Of a stretch of DNA of 64,000 nt, positions 24,736-37,702 are shown piece after piece. The stretch is taken from assembly GCA_022393335.1 (NCBI GenBank), contig JAJEKB010020536.1, positions 313,569 to 377,568 of the forward strand, in the 5' to 3' direction. The notes under the pieces are model-generated. The model ran no database searches, had not been told where the DNA came from, and worked only from the letters and a program-made list of their open reading frames with translations. Positions within the stretch are counted from its first letter, which is position 1, and each line of letters begins with the position of its first letter. The DNA is from Macrotrachela quadricornifera. Its lineage: Eukaryota; Rotifera; Eurotatoria; Philodinida; Philodinidae. A program made the translations under genes and the position numbers.

Positions 24736-25124
24736 GATACAATAGAACTTGAGGACCCGAGAGTACGTCCGAAATATAGCACTTGAGGACCTAAGGGTAC
24801 CATTATATAATAGAACCTGAAGATCTAAGAGGGCAGTCAACGGAACACTCGTATCCGCGATTCGTACAATCTCGTGATTCAATAATCGGTTTTATCTCCT
24901 TGCTGTATTTCCATACACTTATCGTGATTTTGAAACTTTTAACAAAAATTGACCTTGTTTTTATGAGAAGAGCTTTAATCTAATGATTCTATCATGTGAA
25001 TTTTGTATTTTCATGACTCAATGACATTTTATCTTATAGTTCTACGTATATTCTATGGATTGTATTCGTATCGTACGTATCGCCACCGCATCCCCGATGT
25101 ACAGAATCAGCTTTTTTCCCCTTG

Positions 25125-25646
25125 ATACGGGGCCGTAATGTACTTCGTGGTATACGGCATGGCAAAAAATGACTGTGATACTGTGGAAGCCAAACGAGAC
25201 ATTTCTGGGTCGTGTATGGTTGTGGTTTGACGTCGCGACTTTTTACGACCGTGGGTGATGAATCTGGGTAGTATAGTATTAATACTGAAGCACCTGAATA
25301 TGGTCGGACATTTCAACATAACTTATATATCATGTCTCATAAAACTGGATGAATACGTTCGAGAGATTTACAAATGTCACTACTAATCCAAATTAATGTG
25401 ACCAACAATGTGATGACAACATCTAAAAGCACACTTAAAATTGATTTATTGCGAACAAAAAAACGAAAATTATATCGATAAAATCGAGCGTAATATATTT
25501 AAATGCTGTAGATAATTGAAAAAAAGACGAACAAAATTCGTAAAATAGAACAATTCAATATGGATAGATATTACAAAAAATGACACATTAGTTTTCTCAG
25601 AAAAAAGCAAATACATAAATTCAACTTTGTCTTTCTGAGATCTCTT
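25125..25646. other. Region downstream of the truncated GTPase gene
   Basis: I looked on the minus strand for remains of the SecA-like and vWA parts carried by the paralog and saw none. A 70-codon minus frame at 25107-25319 is unrecognised. Confidence 0.45.
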
Positions 25647-28600
25647 CTAATCAAACTCCGATAGTTTATTTTCATTAGTATTTAACTGAAGACTCAATTC
25701 ATCTATTTGCAAGTGAAATATCATTTTTAATTCTTCTGGTAAAAAGAGAAATGCATTTTTGATTGATTGTATTTCGGTAGAACGATCCTTCAACGATTTA
25801 TAATGCACTTTTTCTATAGCTATTAGAAAATTTTCTCGAATTTTTTCGATTATAGAAGTATAAACTTGATTATATTTAGCATAACCAGCTAAAGCAACTT
25901 TTTTTAATTGATATAAAAGATCTTTTGGTGACTTAATAAAATAACTGTTAATATCTGAAAAGTCATAACGTTGAAAAATGTCATTAGTGATATTATTTAA
26001 TCTTGTTTTTAATTCGTCTATTTTATTCTCTATCTCTTTCGATGTATAACACTCGGCTAATTCATGATGTCCACGGATGAGATTTTTCATGCATTGTTCA
26101 GCCTCAAGAAAACAATTACTACTGATAAATATTTCAATATTTTTAATTCCATTTAAAATAGCAGTTGATAAAATTTGATTAATATCATTTTCGAAATTTT
26201 GAAGAAGACTTTTTGTTTGTTCATCAATCAATTCTATAATATGATGTTGATTTAGAACTATATGAATTTTTTCAACATTTTCATTTATTTCTCTGATTTT
26301 ATCTCTATTGTTTTCCTCTTGTTCGATTTTTCCATCAAGGCAGTATGCACTAGCTTTAGTGCATTTTATCAATTTCTTGAGAGAATACTGTAAATCATAT
26401 TTAATACGAACTATAAATTTTGAATTTATTGAATAATCAACATCAGATAAGGCTAGGTCTGCATTTGCATAGTCTTCCTTTGATATATAATCTATCACAC
26501 TGTTAAAAGCTTCTCGAGACATTTTAGCAATGTCATTTTTATACTGTGTATATAAAAGTCGAAATTTATTATCTGGTTTTATAATCGTACAGAAATAATC
26601 TAAACAGCTCAAAGCTTCAGCGATAATTAAGAAATTTTTTAATTCCTGATTTCTCCCAGAAATTTTACATATTTCCATTTCATGCTCAAGATGACGATGA
26701 TAATTAGAAAATTGCCGATTCCAGTATCTTATTTTGTTAGCACCACGCAAACTATCGAAAACAAGTTGATAATTGTCGAGTGAAGATAATTCTTCAAGAT
26801 ACATTTCTAAATCTTCTGAATATTTATTAAGATCACCTTCATGAATATTAATTATATGTTTGAAATTTTTCTCGATTACTTTATCAAGAAAATTTCCATA
26901 TTCTCGTAAATATTTCTTTAAAGACTCACTCATATCCTCTGTCAGTTCTTTGACACGATGATGTTCTACTTTTTCACAATTACTTATATATATCAATATA
27001 TTATTTACTTTAAGAGCATCTAATTTGTCATTAAAATAATATATTTGATTATATTTCTCACAATCAATAAGAATTTTCTTTTTTTCTTGAATATTTTTTT
27101 CAACTAATTCATAACTCGGTTGTCCTTTCTCTTGTAAAAAATCAATTTCGTTAAGAGAAATCAAATTACTTGAAGCTGATAATAAAATATATCCGTCGTT
27201 GATTGATTTAAGACAAGTTAAAGTATTACTGAAATTTGTACGTTTATGCTCAATTAATTGTAATAGTTTATCATAATCTTCCTGAATTTGCATCATAGTT
27301 TTGATAAAGATTTCAATGTTTTCATAACCCATTTGTTTTAAATATTCATTCGGTTGACTCTCATGTCTCGGAAATCCTATTCTTATTTTGGTAAATACTC
27401 GATCAACAATTCCTAGATCTACTTTTGATGAAGTTAAATGTGTATAATATTGAAGAATTAGTTTGAACTCATTTAATTGAGATTCCATATGACTTTTTTT
27501 ATTTTCTACTTCTTCGAGTTCTGCATCTTGTCGAAGTTTTAAATTCTCAATTTCAATATTCAATGTATTTATATCTGAATATCCTAATTTTTGTAAATAA
27601 ATCTGAGCTGGATATAATAATTGATCATATTCATTTATAATTTGTTCTAATTCGATCATTTCTTGTTTTAGATAATCGACAGTTCTTTCTGCTAAATTGA
27701 AAGTTTTTTTAATATAATCAAAAACTTGATTTATAGTTTGAAGAAAATATTCATTTATCCGATCTCGATATATCTTTAACTCTGGAATGATAGTTTCGAA
27801 AATCTTCATTGATTCAATTTTTTCAATAATCTCCTGTGCTACACAAATATTTTGCGGAAATTTTGAACTTAAATTCAATTTTTTCAAACGATTTTCTAGT
27901 TGATCAGCACGCTCATTTAATTCTTCTCTAATATGACGTATCATCGAATGGTAAGTACCTGAATAAATACGATCGATCCATTCAGTCTTTTTTAAACGTA
28001 ATAATAATCGACCAAGAGATCGAAAATTAATTACTTCGGATTGATGATCGAGAGGAAAAATAAATTTTTCTATATCTCTTTGTAATTGTTGAATATATCC
28101 ATATATGTATTGTATAGTATGATAAAATGTTCGAGCAGTTCTTGATTCAATATCGGGTAATGTACGAATCATTTCCAATTGAATAACTAATGATTCAATA
28201 TCTTCAAGAGCATAATTTTCATGTTTTTCAAAACGTTCCTTAATTCTTAATGTAATCTCATCAAAATATTTAGTAACTTTTAAAATAAATTCATCATAAA
28301 TTTTATTTAAATCTTTAATAGTTTCAATTGAAATATTATTTTTTATTTTAGTGATTTCAATATATTTATAAATTTGATTTTGGAGTAAAGATGTTTCTTT
28401 AGCTGACCTCAATAATGTTATATAATTCTGAAGAATTTCTATATCACTATCATTTAATGTAATTTTCATTAAAATAGAATTTATTAGTTCAGAAAAGCTA
28501 TTCAAATGTTGTAAAACTAATTTTATAATGTTATGATAATTTTCTTCGACTTTTCCATTGAAATGATGATTTAGAATGGGTAAACATGCTGATATGATTA

Positions 28601-28683
28601 CAATTCTTTCAGCTATTTGTTTAAATTCATTTGTTGAAATTAGTTCTGGGACAGATTTTATCAATGTAGATTCAAAACGCTCA

Positions 28684-29341
28684 CGAGGAAACCGTCCCAA
28701 GTGTCCACGCCCGATTTCGGTCGTTTACGTGCCAGTCGATAGAGGACATCGAGCTAGTGAAAAGACTAAATGGATTTGCGCTGAGTCCTCTTTCTCCAAA
28801 AGTTATGACGGTNNNNNNNNNNNNNNNNNNNNNNNNNNNNNNNNNNNNNNNNNNNNNNNNNNNNNNNNNNNNNNNNNNNNNNNNNNNNNNNNNNNNNNNN
28901 NNNNNNNNNNNNNNNNNNNNNNNNNNNNNNNNNNNNNNNNNNNNNNNNNNNNNNNNNNNNNNNNNNNNNNNNNNNNNNNNNNNNNNNNNNNNNNNNNNNN
29001 NNNNNNNNNNNNNNNNNNNNNNNNNNNNNNNNNNNNNNNNNNNNNNNNNNNNNNNNNNNNNNNNNNNNNNNNNNNNNNNNNNNNNNNNNNNNNNNNNNNN
29101 NNNNNNNNNNNNNNNNNNNNNNNNNNNNNNNNNNNNNNNNNNNNNNNNNNNNNNNNNNNNNNNNNNNNNNNNNNNNNNNNNNNNNNNNNNNNNNNNNNNN
29201 NNNNNNNNNNNNACCGTCATAACTTTTGGAGAAAGAGGACTCAGCGCAAATCCATTTAGGCTTTTTACTAGCTCGATGTCCTCTATCGACTGGCACGTAA
29301 ACGACCGAAATCGGGCGTGGACACTTGGGACGGTTTCCTCG
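28684..29341. mobile_element. Inverted-repeat element inserted in the GTPase gene, 3-bp TCA duplication
   Basis: Arms of 129 bp (28684-28812 and 29213-29341) are nearly perfect reverse complements, starting CGAGGAAACCGTCCCAAGTG. TCA flanks both sides (28681-28683, 29342-29344). Removing the element and one TCA rejoins K-D-F-T to E-R-F-E, matching K-H-F-G-E-R-F-K in the paralog. The centre is a run of 400 N, so length and content are unknown; it could hold a transposase. The arms are GC-richer than the host gene. Confidence 0.88.
28813..29212. other. Assembly gap (400 N)
   Basis: A round-number gap between perfect inverted arms. The true length is unknown. Confidence 0.97.
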
Positions 29342-31665
29342 TCAGTAAAATCTTTACATGTATTTATATAATACGATTCAAGTTGTTTAAATGAATTTTT
29401 AAGTAAATAAAAATTATCTAAATATATTCCGATCGAAGGACTGTATAAATCTTGTTCGTTTAGAGTAAAATTTCTTTTTTCAAGTTCAACAAGAATATTT
29501 TCGATCAATATTTCAGTGGATACTAATTTTGATCCTAAATGTTCTCTTAAATTTTGAATCTGTTGGATATAGTCATAAGCAGTTTTGTACTCTCGAATAT
29601 CTTCGTCTTTCAGCCCATCTTGACTAGTTAAAGTACGATTGAATTTTACCATCACATCTCGACAATATTGTTCAATATTCTCACTTAGAAATCTTATCAA
29701 TTCTTCATATGTATCTCGGATAAAACTTTTCTTTGTTAAGTCATGTAAGATTTTGAGATGATTTAAATAATATATTACAAGATCAGTGTCTTTGCGTTTT
29801 ACTGCACACATAATACTCAATTTATATTTTTGTACCTGATTTAAAATCGTATTTTGTGTTTTTTCACTCATCGACAATCGAAAAACTTCTCCTGGATAGC
29901 AAATACTTTTTAAATCTTTGAGTTTATTAATTAAACATTTTGGATCACCATGAGTAGGTTCTATTTTTTCAACAGAATCTTTAGTTTTATTAATCATATC
30001 TGTCAATACTGTTGCAAAAGCATTATCCGATCGCAAACTTGAATCTTGATCTACTTTCGATATTTTAATCTCAGTTAACAATGCATGAATATCTATTTTT
30101 GAAGGATATTTGGTAAACGCATATAAAATACCATTAAGTCTATCCTCAATTCCATCAATCATATTAATCAATACGCTTGCCAATTGTTGAATGCCTTGTC
30201 CTCTATCTCCTAAACTTATATAACTCGATAGAGCAAGTATCTTAACACTCTTACAATTCTTGAGAGCTTCGATAATTCCAACAGTATTAGCAATATCGAT
30301 CTCAGGACCTGCTGTATCACTAAAACCTGGTGCATCACATAGAATAATCTCTCCAGTCTCGTGAGGACCAAAAATATCTTCTAATCTTACTGTAACGGGT
30401 ACAATATATCGAGTTTCAGATCTGCTGAACGGACTACTTGTCACACAATTTAATCCAGAATTTGTGATAGGACCATCTATTGTTATATGTTCTAAGAATT
30501 TTCCAGGGACGATTTCTACCAGTGTATCTTTCATCTTAGCACCAGAAAGAAATTGAATTGTGGTTGATTTTCCACTACCAGTAATACCGACTAAGAGGAT
30601 AATGTCTTTATCATTGATTAATGTAGCTGCTTTTCTTGTCTTTTCTATGAGTCTTTGTATCTCCTGTAGACATAACGGTCGAATTTCCTTTAAAAGTTCA
30701 ATCAATACGCGAACCGTAGATAAATGATCTTCGTTATATATGGTTCGATTTAAATTTTGAAGATAAGTTCTGATTTGTTCTGAAAATAATTCTTCCTTTT
30801 TAATCTGATCTTCCAATTTTTCTAATTTCAGAAAGATTGATTCAGACGTTTTTTCAACTGTAAAATCTGCCAAAAGTTCCATAATAGTTCTCTCAGCACA
30901 ACAGGGCATATAAGCTAAATCGTCAAGTAAATTCTTCAGATTTGCTCGCTTATTTTTTTCTTGATGGAAGATCCTCCTCTGGCTCGCATTTTCTACTATT
31001 TTATCTGCATATGTCTTCTGATTCATTCCATTATCATTTTTCAAGATAATTGCAGTCGATTTTCGAAAAAAAATCTCTTCGGCAATTTTTTGTAATTGTT
31101 CTAAGTCACGCATATATCGCGTCTCTTGTTCAGCTACATCTATTCTCTCCTCATCTTTGTACTGTTCAATTCGCTTTTCTGTTCGTTTAATTCTTTCTGT
31201 TAACTGTGTTATATCTTTAATTTTACATTTTTCTAAACCGTATTTCAATCGATTTTCTAATTCGCTTAAATCTAATTTGTCGATAGTTTGTGAAAGGAGT
31301 AAAGAAGATTTAAAAGATATTTCCTCGCTAAGTATTTGCAACTGTTTTAACTCATTTAAATATTTTCTTTCCTTCTCAGCTTCATCGTTTCTATTCTCAT
31401 CTCTGTACTGTTGAATTCGTTCTTCTGTTCGGGTTATTCTTTCGTCTAATTGTGTCATATCTTTCATTTTACATTTTTGTAAACTATGTTTCAAACGATT
31501 TTCTAGTTCGCGCAATTCAGATGTTTTACCGTTCATAGGAATGAATGCAGCCGTTGTTGAAATATTATCATTTTTTTTCTTCCAGCTACTGACTTTCTCG
31601 TGCTCAGATGAATTTCTACTTGGTTTGATATCTTCGAAGGCTTGATCCATGTTTGAGTTAATCAT

Positions 31666-34600
31666 TGCTTGGTATAGTTGATAATTTTAAGTTATTAATA
31701 GTTAAATCTGTTCTAGTTCTTCAATTGTCTTGCTTTTGCTTTTTTGTTACTCCGACAGAAGATTAGACCCTTTTATTCGATCAATAAATTCGATCTGTTG
31801 AATACATCAACCTGCTTGAAGTTCTATGTAAATTCGAGTCAAATGTCAATCTTTTCGAAATATAATTTTCTAAATGATATTTGGTTGTTTACGTGAAATG
31901 TTGTTTCAATCGACTTTCCACAATATCATCGACAGTAACTAATACACCAATGGATTTGAAAAATATTCAGAAAATCGTTAACGAGACTCGTCTAATCAGA
32001 TTAATAGATGTGTTTAAATACAATAATTTTTCTGGTACTTCTGTAGAACGTACACCGTCGTCAGCGTTTGTCACAGAATTCTAAAACTAAATAAAATTTG
32101 ACAGTTTGATTTTATGTTGAGAATATTGACTAAACGTTTACTTTTGCGGTGTAACTGTAGACTATGTTAAGGGAAAAAAACTGTTCAAGAAGATGAAGAT
32201 GAATCTAAATAGATATAGTAGTACTTTATTCCCGGTTTACAATTAAGTAATCTAGAGCTCTTCTTTCAATCGATGCCATTCAAGGGAGAAACAGCAGATT
32301 TCAAGACTTCAGGACTTCATGGTTAAATTTTTCACTATTCTTCCTTGACAACACTCCTATACGTAGCTTAGTATAATTGACAGGGGTCCGTCAAAGAAAG
32401 TAGGTGACGCCGTGTCTCAAATCTGAATACGTACCTAGTCCAGTAACACATTCACATATTCAGTACTCAGTTGTCAGACTGCAGAAATAAAGATTTTGCA
32501 GAGCAAAGACCTCTTACGTTCTAATATAATGTGACAATAAATAAGAAACAACTAGCGGTAAGAGAGCGAGGACGAATAATATGCTTATCGCATGAAGCCA
32601 AAGTGATACAACTTCTCCGTGAAAATAGTGATGCATTTTGAAAGTAGATGCAATAGAAAAATCAAATTTTTTCAGTAATCCTCAATATTCGACGTCATCT
32701 TCCATTATGGAATGAATAATGAATTAAAAACTAGGAATGGTGTTTTTCCATTACAACAGTGTCTACTTTTTTTAATTAAGTGTTACAATAAATGAACGAT
32801 TTTTTTGTAAAATCTTTATTATTCTACAGTGGAAATCAATGTTGGATTGGAACGTTTTTTAGTCGCAAAATTATCAGAAATCTGTCCATTAGTGTTAAAC
32901 ATGATCTTCTGGCAACTGACCCGTCTATCGACAGACCTGTCATAGAGACCGTTGAATCGAACAATTTTTGAACTCCGATCCGATGGGCTCTACCTGTCTG
33001 TCTGCATTATGTATCGATACTGAGTCGAACTGACTGGTAAGGGTAAAAGGTTCCAATTCTGTTGTAGTCATTTATTACTAAATTGATACAATAATCTGCT
33101 AAAGTTTCAAAGAGTTTCCTTTTGTTGAATGCGAGAACGATGCATTTTAAAATTATTTCAGAACTTCTAGGACATGCATTATCTCATTGAGATGATCATA
33201 TGTACAAAGTCCAAATCAAATACGATTAATCACTTCAGACGATTTTCTCGTGAGTAATAAAATGTCGTAATGTTTCCAACTTAGCATTTTTAATTCTCTT
33301 AACAACAGATATCTCTGTTGAGTGAATAAGAAAAAAGTGTATACGAAGCATCTGTCACTGATAAAAAACGACTTCTTACTATCAATCTTTGTACTTTGGC
33401 CATGCGCAATCTTTTCATGTTTCACAGAAGTGGTCTCTTACATGGCTCAAAGCTAGGAATAACGACTAAGAAGATAGAAGAAACAAAAGAACAAGAAAGA
33501 TTTAGGCTGATAACGATGTCTATTTTTCGGTTCTTGTTTTTTTCTTATTTATCAAATAAATATTCAACTAGGGTGATGTGTTTACGTTTGTTGGGATTTC
33601 TCCATTGCAACCTCTTATCATATTCTAAAGTCGTTATCTTTTTTTTTCTCGCCAGCATAAGCATTTCGCAACAGAATGATATAGAGATAATCGATCCACT
33701 TGACTTCGATAACGTGGGCGAAGTCCTATATTGGTGTTCTCCATTTAAATAAGTTGGTCGAGAACAAACACTCTTCATTTTTACCTTAACCAACGTTTTT
33801 TTAACTTTACTTACTTTAATTCTTTCTTGTTTCGAATTTGATGTTAGTAATAAAGAAGTAAACAAAAAGGCTATAGAGACAGATAACAAGATGGGTCCAT
33901 TTTGTTGTAGACATTTCGTTCTTTTTTCCAAGCATAGAGTTATGAGAAAGAGTTGACAGCGTAGGACTTTTTCGTTGCTTTCCTTTGTGATTATTTCAGT
34001 CTTGTTGTACTATCCTCTGACATATATTCGAACTAAAACCAGCATATCCAGGATGCAATATGAAGAGGGAAAGTACAACTTGATGGAAGCTTTGAATTCG
34101 ATTCGCTTATTCTTATTTTAGATAACGTACGATTGCTCAATTGTCCACTATTTTTATTTTATTCCAATATTTGTCGATCAATTGATTTATCTAATCGGTA
34201 TGTAACATAAACGAAATGGTTGATGAAATTGATGTTTAAGTATATTAGAAGCTGCCATTAGATGAAATTTTTTCTATTTGGTTTTTTGCATTTTACATAC
34301 ATATTACAAGTAGAAGGTATCTAAAGATTTTGGTATGTTTCATTCACTATCTAACTCTTCAGTTAGTATCTCTTTTCAAATTAAATTAAAGTTTGAAATT
34401 TATATGCTATTTCAAACTTTGTATATTTTCTGCTCTATTTGTTATAATTAGAATCGACAGTCTATGTTTAAAAACCTACAGCTTTAATCTTTAGCCCTTC
34501 AAGTTGTTATTCTATGAGTTATTTGAGTAGAGTATCATCAGTATCTGGATCTTACCATTAAAATAGAAAACGCAGGTTCTGCATTCGATATTCTTGTGCC

Positions 34601-35889
34601 TATTTCCTTAAAACTAAATTCTTTTGAGTTTAGATGTTTTTATTGTAATTTAGTGTCTCTTCTAACGAGAGAGCAAAATGAATGCATTCAGAAAGAGTGC
34701 TTTTTAGTTTAGTAAATTGATAAAAAAAAGATTTTCATGATCTTCATTTCTATCTTTTACGTTTGCGTTCTCGCTTTGCTTTATTGGTACTTTTTTCATA
34801 CCTTAATTCTATATGGGATGAGAATGTGGATATAATTATGAACGATGAATGTAAGAGTTATCTCATCACTCTCACACACAATATGAAAAAGGAAAGGAAG
34901 AAAATATGAACGAATAGCATAGAATAATCATCCCAAAAGCGATTTGTACGTGACAAGAACGATATACGACACAGGAAGTTGTACTGATGACCTTCACCTA
35001 GAGCCCTGCAGCTCGACTCGATCTGACCCGCAGGCGGATTCGGATTCAAATTTGTCGGGGGTTGGATAAGAGCTCAACTGCATCGGATCGAGTCGCGCGC
35101 AAGTTGAACTTCATCGGATAAGATAGGATGCAGGTTGAACGTTGAAAAATGTCGTTTCTTCTGGGGTTCATTTGTCCTATCACATCTATCATTCTCTATG
35201 TACTTTTTCACGATTGCTTGTTGTTAAAATGATTGTTTTGTGAAGCTGTGGGGCCATATCATCTATCATTGTGACGAAAATAAGTCACACCCCTAGTTTC
35301 TTCCAATTTGATAGTCAATGGATTGCAGATTAAAGCGCATTATTTGTATCATACTGGCGTGGATACCCGGTGGTGATTCGGTATAGCTTTCATATTGAAA
35401 ACTTTACACGTTATCCAGTGGCATGAGCTGTAGACAGCGATGTCCTCGAAAGGTCATTCTACACCATGAAAGCATGTCCTGTTATGTATACTGGACCTAG
35501 GCAACTTCGAATTTTTACCATTCCAATTCATCTCCTATTGGATTCCTGATATAACACTCCCGTTACAACTTCAACTCCTTTCCACACCCACCCTTTTATA
35601 TCCCGTTACAATTTCACTTCTCACTCATCCCTACATATCGAACTACAACTCCAACTTCTTCCCTATATGAGAAAACAACTGCGCAGCTGCAGTTGCCTCT
35701 CTCAGATGCATGCACTAACACTCACTCATATATCACTATACAGAGGGTTTCACGTAGATGTGCATGTCTTCATTTTTTGTCATCCTCCTTTCTAAGTGCC
35801 GCAATCCCATCTACCTCGAAGAAGTAGAAATAGGTGAATTAAGTACAAATCGTAAGTGATTTTCTCACATTTCTGGAAAATCAGTCTAA
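31666..35889. other. Intergenic region with no gene I can name
   Basis: Overlapping frames on both strands at 33396-33752 (+, 118 codons) and 33545-33931 (-, 128 codons) are the longest. The minus one starts with a single hydrophobic segment (L-S-V-S-I-A-F-L-F-T-S-L-L-L) but matches no family I know. A GC-richer patch at about 35000-35130 (TAGAGCCCTGCAGCTCGACT) resembles a hAT-like terminus, with no partner end found. From about 35520 to 35700 is a C/T-rich stretch with CACTC repeats. Confidence 0.4.
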
Positions 35890-36335
35890 ATAACAGTACA
35901 CCCAAACTGGGTGAAACATCACCCAGTTCTTCCTTTCTCATTCCCAATGGTCGCGTTAACACTCTCTATCTTTCTCTGGGCCTGGGGCAGTATCGTGGAA
36001 AGTTTGATGACGTTAAGTAATAAAAAGATCACGCAGATGAAATTTCCTCTAAATGCCCCCTTTCGACCCTCTGAATAACGCTAACGTCGTCGTGACCCTT
36101 TCCCACACTTAGGAATGCATCATGAAAAATTTGGTCACCTTAATTAATATAAAGATGATCTGAGAGAAATTACACCCAGGTACTCCATCCTGACCCTTCT
36201 TAGTGATTCCAACCCCATGTCAAGCTTTCTGTCACCCTAAGCAACCACTGTAGAGAGTTTGACGACGGTAGCTATTACACAGACTGAATGCATAGCAAAC
36301 AAGCAGACAGACAAACAAACATTCTTCTTTATATA
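35890..36335 (+). repeat. Tandem tail repeats, probably from a non-LTR retrotransposon 3' end
   Basis: About three degenerate units of roughly 120 bp share a pattern: CACCCAG...C, then AATG/ATTCC, then CACYCT, then GAAAGTTTGATGACGTTAA or GAGAGTTTGACGACGGTAG. The last ends in ACAAGCAGACAGACAAACAA and ATTCTTCTTTATATA, which resembles 3' tails of RTE/CR1-type elements. No reverse transcriptase nearby. The family name is inference. Confidence 0.4.
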
Positions 36336-36808
36336 TGTCACAGGCCAACCTAAGATTCGCCTAGACCATTCTGAGATCCAAGTTTGGACAAGTCCAATCC
36401 TGAATTGTGGAGAAAGTTTTTACTAAGGTTCTCCTAACTATCGATATAGATATTGGATTGAGATTCTTTTTGGTGAACTGTGCTCAGTTAATACTACTTC
36501 AGATACTACAATTGTCAATGAAGATATCGAATTCGGCCTTCAACGTTTATAGGCAAGTCTGTATAAAACATGGTCTTCTAAAGATACGTATTCATAATTT
36601 CACAAATCCTACCGTGAATTTTTTATTGATGGTTGTGGTATCTGAAGCAGTATTGACTCAGCACAGTTTATCAAAAAGAATCTCAATCCAATATCTATAT
36701 CGATAGTTAGGAGAACTTTAGTAAAAACTTTCTCCACAATTCAGAATTGGACTAGTCCAAACTCGGATCTCAGAATGGCCTAGGCGAATCTTAAACTGGC
36801 CTGCGACA
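36336..36808. mobile_element. Palindromic MITE with TA duplication
   Basis: 473 bp. It begins TGTCACAGGCCAACCTAAGA and ends with the near reverse complement, flanked by TA at 36334-36335 and 36809-36810. Arms of about 190 bp match closely (GATTCGCCTAG, CCATTCTGAGATCC, AACTATCGATATAGATATTG). TA target duplication is typical of Tc1/mariner-driven elements. The 99-codon frame at 36407 is a by-product. Confidence 0.85.
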
Positions 36809-36981
36809 TATACATAGATTCCTTTTATATGCATCATCATATGTGTTCTGTATATTCCTTTCATTTTTTTCGAGTATTATAAAATTTCTTGTGCCCATTG
36901 ACAAAAAGCGCAAGTTTTAGCATATTTTTGTTCTTGAATTATTGAGGAACAATCATGGCACGAACTCTCTGAAAAAGGAAT

Positions 36982-37217
36982 GGTATAAAAAAGACCGAAA
37001 GAAAAAACGTCGAAAGTAAAAAATGTCGAAAGAAAAAATATCGAAAGCGCTACAAATACAGTTTCGCGCACATCCTCATACACTCACCCTCACCCTCACC
37101 TCCGCACCATTCATACCTTACACTTCTATATGAATACTGTGTGCAGATATTGCATTAGTAGCTCTTTCGATATTTTTTCTTTCGACGTTTTTTCGTTCGG
37201 TCTTTTTTATACATACC
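36982..37217. mobile_element. Short foldback element with GTCGAAAGAAAAAA repeats
   Basis: Inverted arms of about 65 bp begin GGTATAAAAAAGACCGAAAG and end in its near reverse complement at 37217. The arms are themselves short repeats of GTCGAAAGAAAAAA. The centre holds a C-rich run ACTCACCCTCACCCTCACC. GAAAAAG occurs on both flanks. Confidence 0.7.
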
Positions 37218-37702
37218 CTGAAAAAGACATTTACTATAGTAAATTCAACAATGGGAGGAGCAGACACCTCCTGATGTGAAAATTTTGGGTTGAAAACTAC
37301 CCTACGACCTTCCCCTGATCGAAAGGATATTTCCTGCCAAATGGTGGAACATACCTATTGAAAAGCACAATTTCGATTGTTTGTTTCAACTTTAATTCCT
37401 AAAAGCATCTCAGAAATTCAGTTCTTGAATGATTCTCTTTCTCTTAATGCGCATGATCCCCTTGGAGAATTTCTGTTTTTTACAGGTGCTTTCACATCGA
37501 TTCATCATTAGCATAACATTATTTATCATCTACAACTAGAACAAATACAGAAATATATTTACATACCTGGGAGAAAAAAACAGCCACAATAAATTTCGTT
37601 TCATAACACTTCAAATACCCTGAACTTTTGAATAACTCTGATCTTCAATAACTGGTTGCCAAAGAACCAGTTCATCCCATGTAAAAAACTGATTTCAAAA
37701 AC

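Larger units (their letters stand above)
22145..25124. mobile_element. 3-kb inverted-repeat element built on a 34-bp minisatellite (copy A)
   Basis: The ends are inverted: CCAAGGGAGAAAAAGCTGAT at 22145 and ATCAGCTTTTTTCCCCTTG at 25106-25124. Inside each end comes a GATAC/GTACG-rich arm (to about 22280, and from about 24836), then 34-bp minisatellite units. The units read one way before about 23250 and the opposite way after it, so the whole is a long palindrome-like structure. It is interrupted by a hAT-type insertion (22418-22816) and a block of about 117-bp repeats (23440-24735). No transposase is encoded, so it is non-autonomous, and all open frames inside are by-products. A second copy starts at 56858. 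Confidence 0.75.
25647..31665 (-). pseudogene. Large GTPase/coiled-coil protein, paralog of the 3265-residue protein, split by an insertion
   Basis: Without the insertion at 28684-29341 and one copy of its TCA duplication, the minus strand holds one intact frame of 1785 codons plus stop. Residues 53-200 are two copies of an 82-residue coiled-coil unit starting E-L-E-N-R-L-K, absent from the paralog. A P-loop GTPase follows: G360-I-T-G-S-G-K366-S-T, D444-A-P-G447, then F-T-K-Y-P. The rest is Lys/Glu-rich coiled coil collinear with the paralog up to about its residue 1880, where this protein ends (K-L-S-E-F-D). The SecA-like and vWA parts are missing. As assembled, reading from the start stops at TGA 28683-28681, formed by the TCA duplication. 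No other stop or frameshift is seen, so the break is recent, allelic, or an assembly matter. The gene is intronless apart from the insertion. VLIG-like in layout; function unknown. Confidence 0.85.

Noticed and set aside
28576..29371. Plus-strand frames spanning the N run
   Set aside because: The two element arms are mirror images, so frames appear on both strands; the N run gives false length.
33396..33931. Opposed frames of 118 (+) and 128 (-) codons
   Set aside because: They overlap each other, only one hydrophobic segment is notable, and no family was recognised. Left uncalled.
36407..36706. 99-codon frame
   Set aside because: It lies in the palindromic MITE at 36336-36808.
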